Below are positions 1-8,579 of a stretch of DNA of 26,772 nucleotides, one piece after another. The stretch spans positions 1 to 26,772 of the forward strand of contig MNQS01000111.1 of NCBI GenBank assembly GCA_001915545.1, read 5' to 3'. The notes under the pieces are model-generated. The model searched no databases and was not told where the DNA came from. It saw only the letters and a list, made by a program, of their open reading frames with translations. Origin of the DNA: Bacteroides sp. 43_108 (GTDB lineage: Bacteria > Bacteroidota > Bacteroidia > Bacteroidales > Bacteroidaceae). A program made the translations under genes and the position numbers. Every line of letters begins with the position of its first letter. Position 1 is the first letter of the stretch.

Positions 1-216
1 AAATTAGTGCGCTGACCGTGTTGCAATACGTCAACTATATTAATAACAAGCCTATTGGCAGAATTAAATACGCACTAAATTAATTCCGCCAACGGGTATA
101 AAGAAATTTCGGCAAAAGTAAACGGACTAGTTCAAGGCACAACACTGATAAAAGTTCGATTCTACGGTAATGAAGACAAGGACCTTATGAAATTTGACAG
201 CTTCAGATTCGAATGA
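1..216 (+). pseudogene. Frameshifted 3' remnant of a carbohydrate-binding-module-like gene
   Basis: The last open stretch (79-216, ending TGA) reads NSANGYKEISAKVNGLVQG, then a segment ending LMKFDSFRFE. The pattern of a GT-T-LIKVRFYG strand followed by a final KFDSFRFE strand resembles the C-terminal end of CBM6/CBM35-type beta-sandwich modules found on secreted glycosidases. The preceding residues, including NNKPIGRIKYALN, lie in another frame (3-83). Removing one base in the AT-rich run near 78-86 would join the two frames. Both frames are otherwise closed by stops, so this looks like a one-base indel in a decaying gene, or a sequence error. The 5' part is outside the window. The family call rests on a short stretch and is moderate at best. 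Confidence 0.45.
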
Positions 217-242
217 TATTTACAAATATGTCAATCTTTTTG

Positions 243-290
243 AAAATAAGGCCAGCTCCTGTTATACAACTAGAGCTGGCCTATATTCAA
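243..290 (-). terminator. Intrinsic terminator after the 872-residue secreted protein gene
   Basis: Nine-base perfect arms GGCCAGCTC (250-258) and GAGCTGGCC (273-281) enclose a 14-base loop. Read on the minus strand, the hairpin lies just after the stop at 295 and is followed by a T-rich run. The remnant gene on the plus strand also ends just before it, so it may serve both directions. Confidence 0.75.
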
Positions 291-294
291 GGTA

Positions 295-2913
295 CTATTT
301 TATAGCAATCTTAAGTGCTTTCCCTGAAACATTTAAGATGTATATTCCAGATGCAGGAGCCGCAACACAGCCACGCCCCGAAGCAACCTTGGTTCCGTCA
401 ACATTATAAAGTTCCAACAAATCATTATTATTACAACTGATAAGTTTTCCGTCAATTTTCACCGCCATCTCAGGTGTTACTTCATCTATACCATTTGCAT
501 TAATAGAGAATTTAGAATATTCATAATTATATTCATCTGTCTTGCTGGTCTTGATGATATGCGTGTCAAGAAGTCCATATTCATTATATGTAGCATCATG
601 TTCAGAAACAACAGCTTCTCCATCCTCTGAATACTTCAATGCCTGCACATAATTCATGACTCTATTCTTATTATCCAATACAAAGTTAGTTTCGGCATCA
701 TAGTATAATCCATTAGAATCCATCACTCTATAAGATAAGGATATATTACCGTCATTCACACTCCAGACAAAACTGTCAATGTATTTCGCAACCCAATCAT
801 TCTTATCAATATCCCATTCATATGTTTCGTTTATCTCAGAAACCATATTTGTTTTGTAGATGTCAGTTCCAGGCAAATCGTTGTCATTCAAATATTCAGG
901 AGTTATAATAGAGTAAAAACTCATACCATGATCTATAACTCCATATACGCTCTTAGTAGTGTTAACAATATTCCAATTACTATCGATATATCGCTCTATC
1001 GTTGTTTCAATGCCATTCTCATAGGTTGTATATATAGGCAAATATTGTATATTATATAAGACAAATGAGTTTCCATCAAACATATAATACCAATATATTT
1101 CATCCTTAGACTTAGTCCTTACACAAGATACGACATTATCGTCGGAATAATTATATACTGTAAAGCATACTGTATCATTTTCCAACAAAGAATACTCCTC
1201 AGATTTCACCTTTGAAAGTTCTGCACCAGGCATACCAATTTCACCTTTCAGACTCCAATATTCATTTGTATATCCATTATCAGAATACGAAGTACGCGTG
1301 TCAGACACAAGTACATACCTATCGTCGTAATACTGGTAAAACTCCGATGATTCAATGTATCCTTCCGAATTATAAGAATAATTATATCTCAGGTTCTCTG
1401 AAGCTTTTGAATACCAGTCAAAACTGCTGATCCTTTCCCATGCCGTTCCATTCCATCCATAAAGCTTTGCACTAGGCCACATTTGACCAAGTGATGATGG
1501 AGCATCATAATATATGACAATTATTCTTTTTGCTTCATTGCCTTTTGAATCGTAGAATGTTGTAGCCTCCGTTCTATATCCTTCATCAAGTTCGTCAGGA
1601 CAATCAACAGGTTCGTTACTTGTAACAAAACTACCATCTTCAAAGAAACGAACATCTGCAATATATATAATATATCCGCCGTTGTCGGCATATTTTCCAT
1701 AACTAACAGAAGTTGACTCGCCAACGAGACTTGTCGTCTTCAAAATATTTCCATATATCCATTCTGAAACATCCGAATAGTCCACATTCCAAACATCGGC
1801 TGATTCGTCATAGCTCTCCACCGTATATTTTGCATTCACTCCAAACCTCAAAGAGATACTATGTGTTTCCTCATTAAAACAGTTCTCAAAAATTTCGCGT
1901 TGCCCGACAAGTTCCCATCCTGCAGCAGGATTGTATGTATAATATGTTTTAATGACACAGCCATTGGATTCATATTTCAGTGAATAATACGAACCGTCAA
2001 GATAAATAATATTTCCATACTGATCATAATCTATCTTCATATGCCCGATATTATCTCCATAATATTCGTATTCTTCATGGCCTAAATACCAGAAAGGACC
2101 TTCTTCTGTCATTCCTATCATATAATAACTTTTCGTATGAATCGAAGTCTCATCAATTGTTACTTCTTCGCGAATTCTGTTTTCACTAAAATGACGGACA
2201 AGTATATAATCATTCTTTGGTTCAAACCATTTATACTCAAGTTCGTATATCAATTCGCCACTATCGTCATATCTTGCATTATATATCTCCACACCATCTT
2301 TCGAATGTTCATAATCGTAAACGACGGCTGATTCCAAGATACGTTCAGCAGCTCCATTACTACTATTCTTTTGCATGTATTCACGTACAGCCATCAGACG
2401 TTTTTGTGAATCAATATCACGTTCAACATAAGATACAAAAGTCCACTCATTGATTCCGGTCTGTGGACTCCTGGCATATATTTCACGAGATATCCAATAA
2501 TTGAAATCACCGACAACGTAATTATATTTATATTCCAAAATTATACTTCCGTCAGGTGCCTTTTCTACATAAGTCTTACGCAAACCATATTCATCATAAG
2601 TTATCTCAACAGTACTTTTTATTATACCATTTTCCTTATGTGTCATTTTACTCAAAAGCATCGTATCTGTTACTCCTAAATCTACGCCATCACGCATCAA
2701 AACCGGAGCCTTTTTTAATTGATACAACTGCTTATTTTCTGTTACCTCAGACTTACTACTTAATGATAAAGCCGAATGCAATATTCTAGGCCTTAAGACA
2801 TCAAAAGACTTGGAGACGGGTGCTAAATGTTCAACATAATCCATGTTCTCTTGTTGCGAATATGCACAGAAAACAAATGAAATCCATAATAAGATTACAA
2901 AAAAACGCTTCAT
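295..2913 (-). CDS. Large secreted protein of unknown function with sorting-like C-terminus
   Basis: I chose the ATG at 2913 (MKRFFVILLWISFVFC...) because it puts a typical signal peptide at the N-terminus. The 13-residue extension upstream would bury it. The product is about 872 residues, rich in Tyr, Asn, Asp and Ser, with scattered motifs such as YDEYGLRK and DQYGNIIYLDGSYY. These recall the degenerate YD-like beta repeats of large exported Bacteroidales proteins, but I see no enzymatic signature. The last ~45 residues (LLELYNVDGTKVA ... GIYILNVSGKALKIAIK) have the form of a T9SS type A-like C-terminal sorting domain, which suggests surface display or secretion. It is its own transcription unit: the C10 protease gene upstream has a strong terminator and this gene has another. 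Function unknown. Confidence 0.8.
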   Translation of the reverse strand: MKRFFVILLWISFVFCAYSQQENMDYVEHLAPVSKSFDVLRPRILHSALSLSSKSEVTENKQLYQLKKAPVLMRDGVDLGVTDTMLLSKMTHKENGIIKSTVEITYDEYGLRKTYVEKAPDGSIILEYKYNYVVGDFNYWISREIYARSPQTGINEWTFVSYVERDIDSQKRLMAVREYMQKNSSNGAAERILESAVVYDYEHSKDGVEIYNARYDDSGELIYELEYKWFEPKNDYILVRHFSENRIREEVTIDETSIHTKSYYMIGMTEEGPFWYLGHEEYEYYGDNIGHMKIDYDQYGNIIYLDGSYYSLKYESNGCVIKTYYTYNPAAGWELVGQREIFENCFNEETHSISLRFGVNAKYTVESYDESADVWNVDYSDVSEWIYGNILKTTSLVGESTSVSYGKYADNGGYIIYIADVRFFEDGSFVTSNEPVDCPDELDEGYRTEATTFYDSKGNEAKRIIVIYYDAPSSLGQMWPSAKLYGWNGTAWERISSFDWYSKASENLRYNYSYNSEGYIESSEFYQYYDDRYVLVSDTRTSYSDNGYTNEYWSLKGEIGMPGAELSKVKSEEYSLLENDTVCFTVYNYSDDNVVSCVRTKSKDEIYWYYMFDGNSFVLYNIQYLPIYTTYENGIETTIERYIDSNWNIVNTTKSVYGVIDHGMSFYSIITPEYLNDNDLPGTDIYKTNMVSEINETYEWDIDKNDWVAKYIDSFVWSVNDGNISLSYRVMDSNGLYYDAETNFVLDNKNRVMNYVQALKYSEDGEAVVSEHDATYNEYGLLDTHIIKTSKTDEYNYEYSKFSINANGIDEVTPEMAVKIDGKLISCNNNDLLELYNVDGTKVASGRGCVAAPASGIYILNVSGKALKIAIK

Positions 2914-3034
2914 AGTTACATAATTTAAAATTAACAAAATAAGATTTCCCAACTCAATATATTAAAATATAGAAATAACGCTTCTCAAAAATTACAGTAT
3001 AACTTATCGCAATTAATAAAATTCGCAATTTAAA

Positions 3035-3068
3035 CAATGAACAATTGAAAGCACAACATTGTTCATTG
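3035..3068. repeat. 11-base inverted repeat in front of the secreted-protein gene
   Basis: CAATGAACAAT (3035-3045) and ATTGTTCATTG (3058-3068) are perfect inverted copies with a 12-base spacer. They lie about 120 bases upstream of the start at 2913, just beyond the terminator of the protease gene. This could be an operator or an RNA hairpin; nothing in the sequence decides which. Confidence 0.4.
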
Positions 3069-3079
3069 CAATTATATAA

Positions 3080-3120
3080 AACAAAAATCCGTTGCGGATT
3101 ATACACCCGCAACGGATTTA
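3080..3120 (-). terminator. Intrinsic terminator after the C10 protease gene
   Basis: Thirteen-base perfect arms at 3085-3097 (AAATCCGTTGCGG) and 3107-3119 enclose a 9-base loop. On the minus strand the hairpin follows the protease stop at 3141 and runs straight into TTTTGTTTTAT. Strong terminator closing the SusCD operon. Confidence 0.88.
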
Positions 3121-3140
3121 TTCAATACAGAAGTATATTA

Positions 3141-4877
3141 TCAGAATATCTTCTTGACGCTCTCAACTTTTCCGTTACTCAAAGTAACACGTTCGATGTA
3201 CGTCTGACCCTTAACAGGAGCTTCTATCTTGCGTCCCGAAAGATCGAACCATTCTTTGGAAACAACATCAGCATCATCAGAGCCTATACCGTCAATGCCG
3301 GCAGAAACTTCGTTGAATCGGAGTTCGCTCGAAGTGACCCATACAGGGAACTCGTTTTTGGATGCGCCGCCAACAACTGCAGGAAGAATCCAGCTGTCGA
3401 AACCGACTTCCTTAGTGGACAACTTAAGAACATAATCGCCTTCAGGAATACTCTCCGGTATCTGACATCTGAGTGTCGCCTTGCCGAAACCATAAAAATG
3501 CTCAACATCAGTTACGGTTCTGTCAGACTCGGATTCTGCGCAGACATCTGCAACAAAAGTGCCGTCAGGTCTATAAAGACCTACACCGATTGTCCACGAC
3601 ACCGGCGACTTTGGACTGCATATATTATATGCGGCACTCAAATACACGCTGAATTCAGAATCTCTATCAGTTCCGGTAATCCTGAGCGAAGGAGCACTCT
3701 CCAGATAAAGCACAGACTGGGTTTCGACCGCACCCTCTGATGCTGGTCTGAGACCAACCATCATAGCCTGACCGGCAGTGAAAGCATAGTTGCCCGGATC
3801 AAGTCTCGACACGTTGAAATATCCATTATATGAACCGCCCCAACCCCAATTCACATGAACAAGGCCATCAGAACGGTATCCGTCGATGATAAAAGCATGA
3901 CCGCCGGCATCCTTGCCGCCACCGCTTGGAGACTGTGCCGAGAAATAAACAGGTCTGCCTGTTTCCAGTTCAGCCTTTAAGGCATTTTCCCACTCTACAC
4001 GACCGGCATAGCAGTCTCTGTAGACCAACTGTACAGAAGAGCTGTATCCGAAATTGTTGACAAGAGCTGCCAAAGCATCGAGGTCGAATGCACCGCTTGA
4101 GTAAGGGGTATACTGCATCGATACGGAAATGCCGGCATCATAGCAGAGTTTTGCAACAGCCTCCTTGGAGGCCTCTGAAGAACTGTTCGTCACGGCATCG
4201 CTCATGCTGTTCCAATCGTAGACACTCTCGCTCAGGTTCTCACTGATAGGAATGCCGTAATTTGGAACTTCGTAGCTGACCTGTCCGTTACCCCTTTCAG
4301 GGTATTTCCAGAAGTACATGAGCTGCGACATCGCCGTAGCCACGCATCCTACAGGACAAGCGGTAGAGCCAATCTTAGGAGCATACATGTTGTAGGGAGT
4401 CTCCTGGCTCCATCTGGACGTACATAGAGGACCGACGACAGGCGTGGAAGAAGCTGACACTGCCATGTCGGCTTCAATCTGCGGTGCATCAGCTATTCCG
4501 CTTCTTACGTCGGCCACATACTGGCTGTAGGAGGAAAGCAGGTCAGTCAAACCTTCCGGCATGTTGCCGTCTGAAGGGAAATATCCGTCATCGGAACATC
4601 CTATGATTTTCGGAAAATCGTCATCGCCCGACACTACCACAAATCCGCGGCCGTCGGATGCGTTGAACACGTAGAAAGCCGGAGCATCTACTATGCCGTA
4701 GGCTTTGATGCTTTTCACTTCGTTCTGCGACAAGGCAAGAACGGGTTCCGCCGTCTGCCTGCGCACGCTGTTGAGGTAAGCAGAAGCAATGGCACGAGCC
4801 TCCTCGCGGCCAATCGGCTCGGCGAAAGCCGCCATTACAGCCGAAACGGCCAAAGTTGTAAATAGAATCTTTTTCAT
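3141..4877 (-). CDS. Secreted C10-family cysteine protease (streptopain/interpain-like)
   Basis: The start at 4877 gives a clean signal peptide, MKKILFTTLAVSAVMAAFA, and a product of about 578 residues. Residues ~20-130 look like the Spi-type inhibitory prodomain (EEARAIASAYLN near the start, FVVVSGDD around 79-86). The catalytic domain follows: the Cys motif GCVATAMSQ puts the nucleophile at about Cys178, GGHAFIIDGY puts the His at about 327, and VHVNWGWGG (340-348) is the conserved Trp-containing loop. The C-terminus (EWFDLSGRKI ... VESVKKIF) is a beta-sandwich plus sorting-like tail, as in secreted Bacteroidales proteins. C10 enzymes digest host and dietary proteins. Last gene of the SusCD operon, 79 bases after the upstream lipoprotein gene, with a hairpin terminator in that gap. 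Family call is firm; substrate unknown. Confidence 0.93.
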   Translation of the reverse strand: MKKILFTTLAVSAVMAAFAEPIGREEARAIASAYLNSVRRQTAEPVLALSQNEVKSIKAYGIVDAPAFYVFNASDGRGFVVVSGDDDFPKIIGCSDDGYFPSDGNMPEGLTDLLSSYSQYVADVRSGIADAPQIEADMAVSASSTPVVGPLCTSRWSQETPYNMYAPKIGSTACPVGCVATAMSQLMYFWKYPERGNGQVSYEVPNYGIPISENLSESVYDWNSMSDAVTNSSSEASKEAVAKLCYDAGISVSMQYTPYSSGAFDLDALAALVNNFGYSSSVQLVYRDCYAGRVEWENALKAELETGRPVYFSAQSPSGGGKDAGGHAFIIDGYRSDGLVHVNWGWGGSYNGYFNVSRLDPGNYAFTAGQAMMVGLRPASEGAVETQSVLYLESAPSLRITGTDRDSEFSVYLSAAYNICSPKSPVSWTIGVGLYRPDGTFVADVCAESESDRTVTDVEHFYGFGKATLRCQIPESIPEGDYVLKLSTKEVGFDSWILPAVVGGASKNEFPVWVTSSELRFNEVSAGIDGIGSDDADVVSKEWFDLSGRKIEAPVKGQTYIERVTLSNGKVESVKKIF

Positions 4878-4904
4878 TGATTGTTTCTTTATGAATACGC
4901 TTAA

Positions 4905-4936
4905 AGACAAAAAGCCCGGGAACTGAATCCCAGGCT
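4905..4936 (-). terminator. Intercistronic terminator/attenuator before the protease gene
   Basis: Arms GCCCGGGA (4914-4921) and TCCCAGGC (4928-4935) pair with one C/A mismatch, which becomes a G-U wobble in minus-strand RNA. Read on the minus strand, the hairpin follows the lipoprotein stop (4957) by ~20 bases and continues into CTTTTTGTCTTT. The protease start is 28 bases beyond that tract. I see no good TAnnTTTG promoter between the hairpin and the start, so the protease probably depends on read-through. Confidence 0.7.
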
Positions 4937-4956
4937 AATATTGTTGAAAACAAATC

Positions 4957-6924
4957 TTATCTGTTTGCAAAGCTGACAAGATTGTTTTTTCTGCTCATCG
5001 AAGCCTTGCCGGCTTTCTTCGGTGTCAGACCGACGCCATTGACTTTCTTGCCGAACTTGCGGACAGAAGAAGCCTTGGCTGTCTTGGCAACCTTCTTGAA
5101 GCTGTCGCCCAAAGAAACTGTGCGGAGCTTGCCGTTCTCGACTGTCGATACAACCTCAAGTGTCTCCTTGTCGCCGATCAGAGGACCGCTTTCGTCCCCG
5201 AGTACCTGACCGGAAAGAAGATCAACATAGATTGTAGTGAAGTAGAATGTATTGGTAGCAGGGTCGTAGTACGAACGAGGATCTTCCACATAACCTTCTT
5301 CGACAGCCATATCAGCCAATCCTGATGACTCGAGGTCCATAACTCCTACCTTGAATCCCTGCATCTCGCATACGTACTGAGGTTCCATTGCCACTTCGTT
5401 GGTCTCCCTGTTCCATGTGAAATCAATGTCGTAGCCTTCCTCGAACAGGTCGTGAAGCCTGTAGACTTCGGCATCGTCCCTCTTGGAGATTTGTACAAGA
5501 CCCTGTCCACCATACAGGCCATTGTATGTGAAGATACCCTGTCCCCATTCAGAATAAGTGATGTTGGATATAACATCAACGCCGCTTCCGTACTCGATTG
5601 AACCGTCCTCGTTGGTGTAAGTAATGTTGAGGTTGATGAGCTTCTCCGAGAATGAAGATTCATCAGAATTGATTCTGGCATATACATTCTGTCCGAATAC
5701 GGTTATGCCTGTGGCCTGAGCGGCGAAATCAGCTCCCGGAACACCTACTACACCGTTCTTTACAGTGAAATATATGTCGGCATTTGTTCCATACGGATTT
5801 GTAATCTTGTACAGGTCTCCGTATGTATTGGCGAATATTGTATCGCATCCGTCGGTTGTAACATAGCATGTACCCTTCGACACTGCGGCTGTACCGTTAT
5901 AGCCGAGGATTTCGGAAGTGTACTGGCCGGCAGAGAAGAGCTCCTCCCAGTCGAAGTCGTACCTCGGGTCAGCTACATACTGTACCTCTGGCTGGGTAAT
6001 CTGAAGATAGAAAGCACCGTTGCCTGTGTTGTTGGCAGGATAGAGGCCTCCTTCAGGGTCGAGACTTTCGCCTACGAGCAGTGCACCTTTAGGGTATGTG
6101 ATGCGGCCGTTTTCGTACTTTCCGTAGTATTGTGCTGCAGAAGCCTCGTCATTTCTTGCAAGATAATATCCTGCCATATCCCACATAATGAGACTTCCAT
6201 AGTTAGGATCAAGCGTCATACCTGAATCGAAGAGTGACGGCATGTAAACCTTCTTAGGATCTGTAGCATCGATGTACATGTAATGAGGCGCACCATCCTC
6301 ATCATATGAACCCATTGCTTTAGCATAAGCTCTATAAGGGTCAACAAGTCTGAAATATCCTGGTTTGTCATCACGCTCCTGAACCTGAATATATGTGGTA
6401 AGATCACCAGAAATACCGTAAAGTCCAGTCATGAAGTCATCATAATATTCACAGTAGATATTGCCTTCCTCATCATTCACATATCCTACGTTGTTCCATT
6501 TAACGCGTGAAACAGTGAGATCAAGGTAGTTTGCCTGATCATATGGTGAAGTAAAGTTCTTGTCAGTTACCTTAAGTGCGAGATGATAAGACTTACCAAC
6601 CTCTGCATTAGGGAAGTTGATTGTCATTACAGACTTGCTTTCACCATCTTTGAAGACAACTGGTTCAACAGTAAATACATCGTCAGTATTGTCTGTTATC
6701 TCTACCGGCATAGTTGCCTCTCCCTCAGTATTCACACGAGACACCTCAACAGTATAGGTTGTCGGTTCAGTAGGTTCAATCTCTATGTTGACTGTACCAG
6801 GAAGAGAGATATTTTCATATCCATCCAATGGATATTCACCACGGCTATACTCATCGTCATCACCGCAAGAAGACAACAATGCGACAGCACAAAGTGCATA
6901 AGCTAATTTATTTAACAGTCTCAT
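4957..6924 (-). CDS. Surface lipoprotein of a SusCD operon (SusE/F position)
   Basis: The N-terminus MRLLNKLAYALCAVALLSSC is a signal peptidase II signal with the lipidated Cys at 20. CGDDDE right after it fits the acidic lipoprotein export signal that sends Bacteroidetes lipoproteins to the cell surface. Residues ~40-145 look like an Ig-like domain (TYTVEVSR..., SYHLALKVTD...). The remaining ~500 residues are beta-rich with many Tyr, Gly and Asp. Only 25 bases separate it from the SusD gene, so it is co-transcribed and probably helps bind the nutrient at the cell surface. The last ~45 residues are strikingly basic (FKKVAKTAKASSVRKFGKK onwards, about 14 Lys/Arg), unlike the acidic body. I do not recognise a named family for the main body. 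Confidence 0.85.
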   Translation of the reverse strand: MRLLNKLAYALCAVALLSSCGDDDEYSRGEYPLDGYENISLPGTVNIEIEPTEPTTYTVEVSRVNTEGEATMPVEITDNTDDVFTVEPVVFKDGESKSVMTINFPNAEVGKSYHLALKVTDKNFTSPYDQANYLDLTVSRVKWNNVGYVNDEEGNIYCEYYDDFMTGLYGISGDLTTYIQVQERDDKPGYFRLVDPYRAYAKAMGSYDEDGAPHYMYIDATDPKKVYMPSLFDSGMTLDPNYGSLIMWDMAGYYLARNDEASAAQYYGKYENGRITYPKGALLVGESLDPEGGLYPANNTGNGAFYLQITQPEVQYVADPRYDFDWEELFSAGQYTSEILGYNGTAAVSKGTCYVTTDGCDTIFANTYGDLYKITNPYGTNADIYFTVKNGVVGVPGADFAAQATGITVFGQNVYARINSDESSFSEKLINLNITYTNEDGSIEYGSGVDVISNITYSEWGQGIFTYNGLYGGQGLVQISKRDDAEVYRLHDLFEEGYDIDFTWNRETNEVAMEPQYVCEMQGFKVGVMDLESSGLADMAVEEGYVEDPRSYYDPATNTFYFTTIYVDLLSGQVLGDESGPLIGDKETLEVVSTVENGKLRTVSLGDSFKKVAKTAKASSVRKFGKKVNGVGLTPKKAGKASMSRKNNLVSFANR

Positions 6925-6949
6925 AATTCTGTTCGTTTAAAATATTAAT

Positions 6950-8542
6950 TTAATTTTCATCCTTCACATAATCCGGCTTTGTAGCTATAGGATTATTTGT
7001 TTCGTCAGTAATCTGAGGATTATACTGTTCCTCTGACTGAGGGATACGATACAACAAAACAGGATTGTGCTCACCGTTGACGTATGCAGGGATGTTGAAT
7101 ACGAGTTCCATTGCATAGCCGCCGCCTCTACGGTCAACGTCCTTATCAAGTCTCTTAAGGTCGAACCATGACAAACCTTCGCCCCAGAATTCTATACGAC
7201 GCTGTCTCCAGATTTCATCCTGAAGTGTTTCAAAAGATGAAGCTGTAAAGCTGTATGAAGGATCACGATAAGTCTTTATAAAGTTTGTAAGAGTAGTTGC
7301 TCCATCAGCTGGTGAAGTATAACCTTCGCACTCAGCCTTGATGAGATACATTTCTTCAATACGGATGAGAGGGAAATCGTTTGCATTTGTCGTTTGATCC
7401 AATTCATAGTTATATGCGGCGAACTTCACATTAGTATATGCAGGAGCCGACTTTCCGGCAAGAAAATCCGTTTCTTCTTGAGTTATGTTCGGCGATGTCA
7501 AATCCTCGTTGAGCCACCAGCCCTTACGTACGTCTGTAGCAGGAATTGAGTTGTAGAGCTTTTTGTTGCATCTTCTCCACGCTCCGACCTCGCAGTAAGA
7601 ACGTACGAAAGAACACATGTGTGCAGGGAAGTTGACAAGTCCCACTGCACCGTCCTGAGTCTCATCGACATTTATACCCCAGAGCCATGAATTCTCTTCC
7701 TTAGCGATGAACATCGGACGTTTGAGCTCATCAATTGTATAAGGAGTAGCAGAAGAATTTTCAATGACGTAATTTGCATCAGCAAGAGCCATATCATACT
7801 TATGCATTGTGAGGTAGATCTTTGCTCTGATAGCTCTAGCTACTACACCGTCGATATATCTCTTGTCAGAACGCTTCACTCCGCTCTTGTCCAAGAGTAC
7901 AACAGCAGAATCGATATCTGCAAGAATCATGTTGTAAGTATCCTCAACTGTTGCACGAGGGCATCCGTTTACAGCAACATCTTCCTTGTTCTTTTCAGTG
8001 ATCAAAGGAACACACAAAGCAGTCTTAGGATCAACGGAAGAATAGTTGTTCTGATAGATCTGAGCAATCATGAAGTAGTCAAAAGCACGCATAGCCAGAG
8101 CCTGTGCCATGTAATACTGCAATGTTGCATTTTCTGTTGCCGGATCAATCTTGCTCAACACTTCGTTCGCGCTTCTTATCTGCTTATATGTAAAGTTCCA
8201 TATATAGCTTGTAGAACGTGAAGTATAAGACATATCGTAATATCCCAAAGATGTTGCGAACCAGTTGTAGCCTATATCTTCAGCCGGCATATCCATACCA
8301 TGCGAATCAAGAGTCAACATTATAGTCGGATATCCGAAATCATAATGATCTCCTGTAATCGTATATATCTGTGAAAAAGTGGAGAATACTCCATTCACGC
8401 TCGCCATCACCTTTGATGGGTCCTGTTCGTAAACCTCATTCTTCTGATCCTCCGTTTTGGTAGAGCCAAGCGGTTCTGTATCCAAACAGCTGGCAAAGAG
8501 GACTGTCGAAGCGGCGAGCATCAAATATTTGCTATATTTCAT
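6950..8542 (-). CDS. SusD/RagB-family nutrient-binding outer-membrane lipoprotein
   Basis: The start at 8542 gives MKYSKYLMLAASTVLFASC, a lipoprotein signal with Cys19, and a ~530-residue product, typical of the family. Hallmarks include CLDTEPLGS after the lipid site, the helical TPR-like segments (QYYMAQALAMRAFDYFMIAQIYQN, about 150-175) and the C-terminal RIEEMYLIKAE and EIWRQRRIEFWGEGLSWFDLKRL motifs. SusD proteins form a lid over the SusC barrel and capture the substrate. The gene lies 37 bases after the SusC gene and 25 bases before the lipoprotein gene. The nine-residue upstream extension (MNIIKKEKI) would spoil the signal peptide, so I reject it. The ligand is not evident; the neighbouring protease suggests peptides. 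Confidence 0.95.
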   Translation of the reverse strand: MKYSKYLMLAASTVLFASCLDTEPLGSTKTEDQKNEVYEQDPSKVMASVNGVFSTFSQIYTITGDHYDFGYPTIMLTLDSHGMDMPAEDIGYNWFATSLGYYDMSYTSRSTSYIWNFTYKQIRSANEVLSKIDPATENATLQYYMAQALAMRAFDYFMIAQIYQNNYSSVDPKTALCVPLITEKNKEDVAVNGCPRATVEDTYNMILADIDSAVVLLDKSGVKRSDKRYIDGVVARAIRAKIYLTMHKYDMALADANYVIENSSATPYTIDELKRPMFIAKEENSWLWGINVDETQDGAVGLVNFPAHMCSFVRSYCEVGAWRRCNKKLYNSIPATDVRKGWWLNEDLTSPNITQEETDFLAGKSAPAYTNVKFAAYNYELDQTTNANDFPLIRIEEMYLIKAECEGYTSPADGATTLTNFIKTYRDPSYSFTASSFETLQDEIWRQRRIEFWGEGLSWFDLKRLDKDVDRRGGGYAMELVFNIPAYVNGEHNPVLLYRIPQSEEQYNPQITDETNNPIATKPDYVKDEN

Positions 8543-8579
8543 AATCTTTTCTTTCTTTATTATATTCAATCTTCATAAA

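Noticed and set aside
3045..3740. 231-residue plus-strand frame antisense to the C10 protease
   Set aside because: It lies opposite a clear protease with intact catalytic motifs and covers the terminator as well; it looks like a codon-bias shadow.
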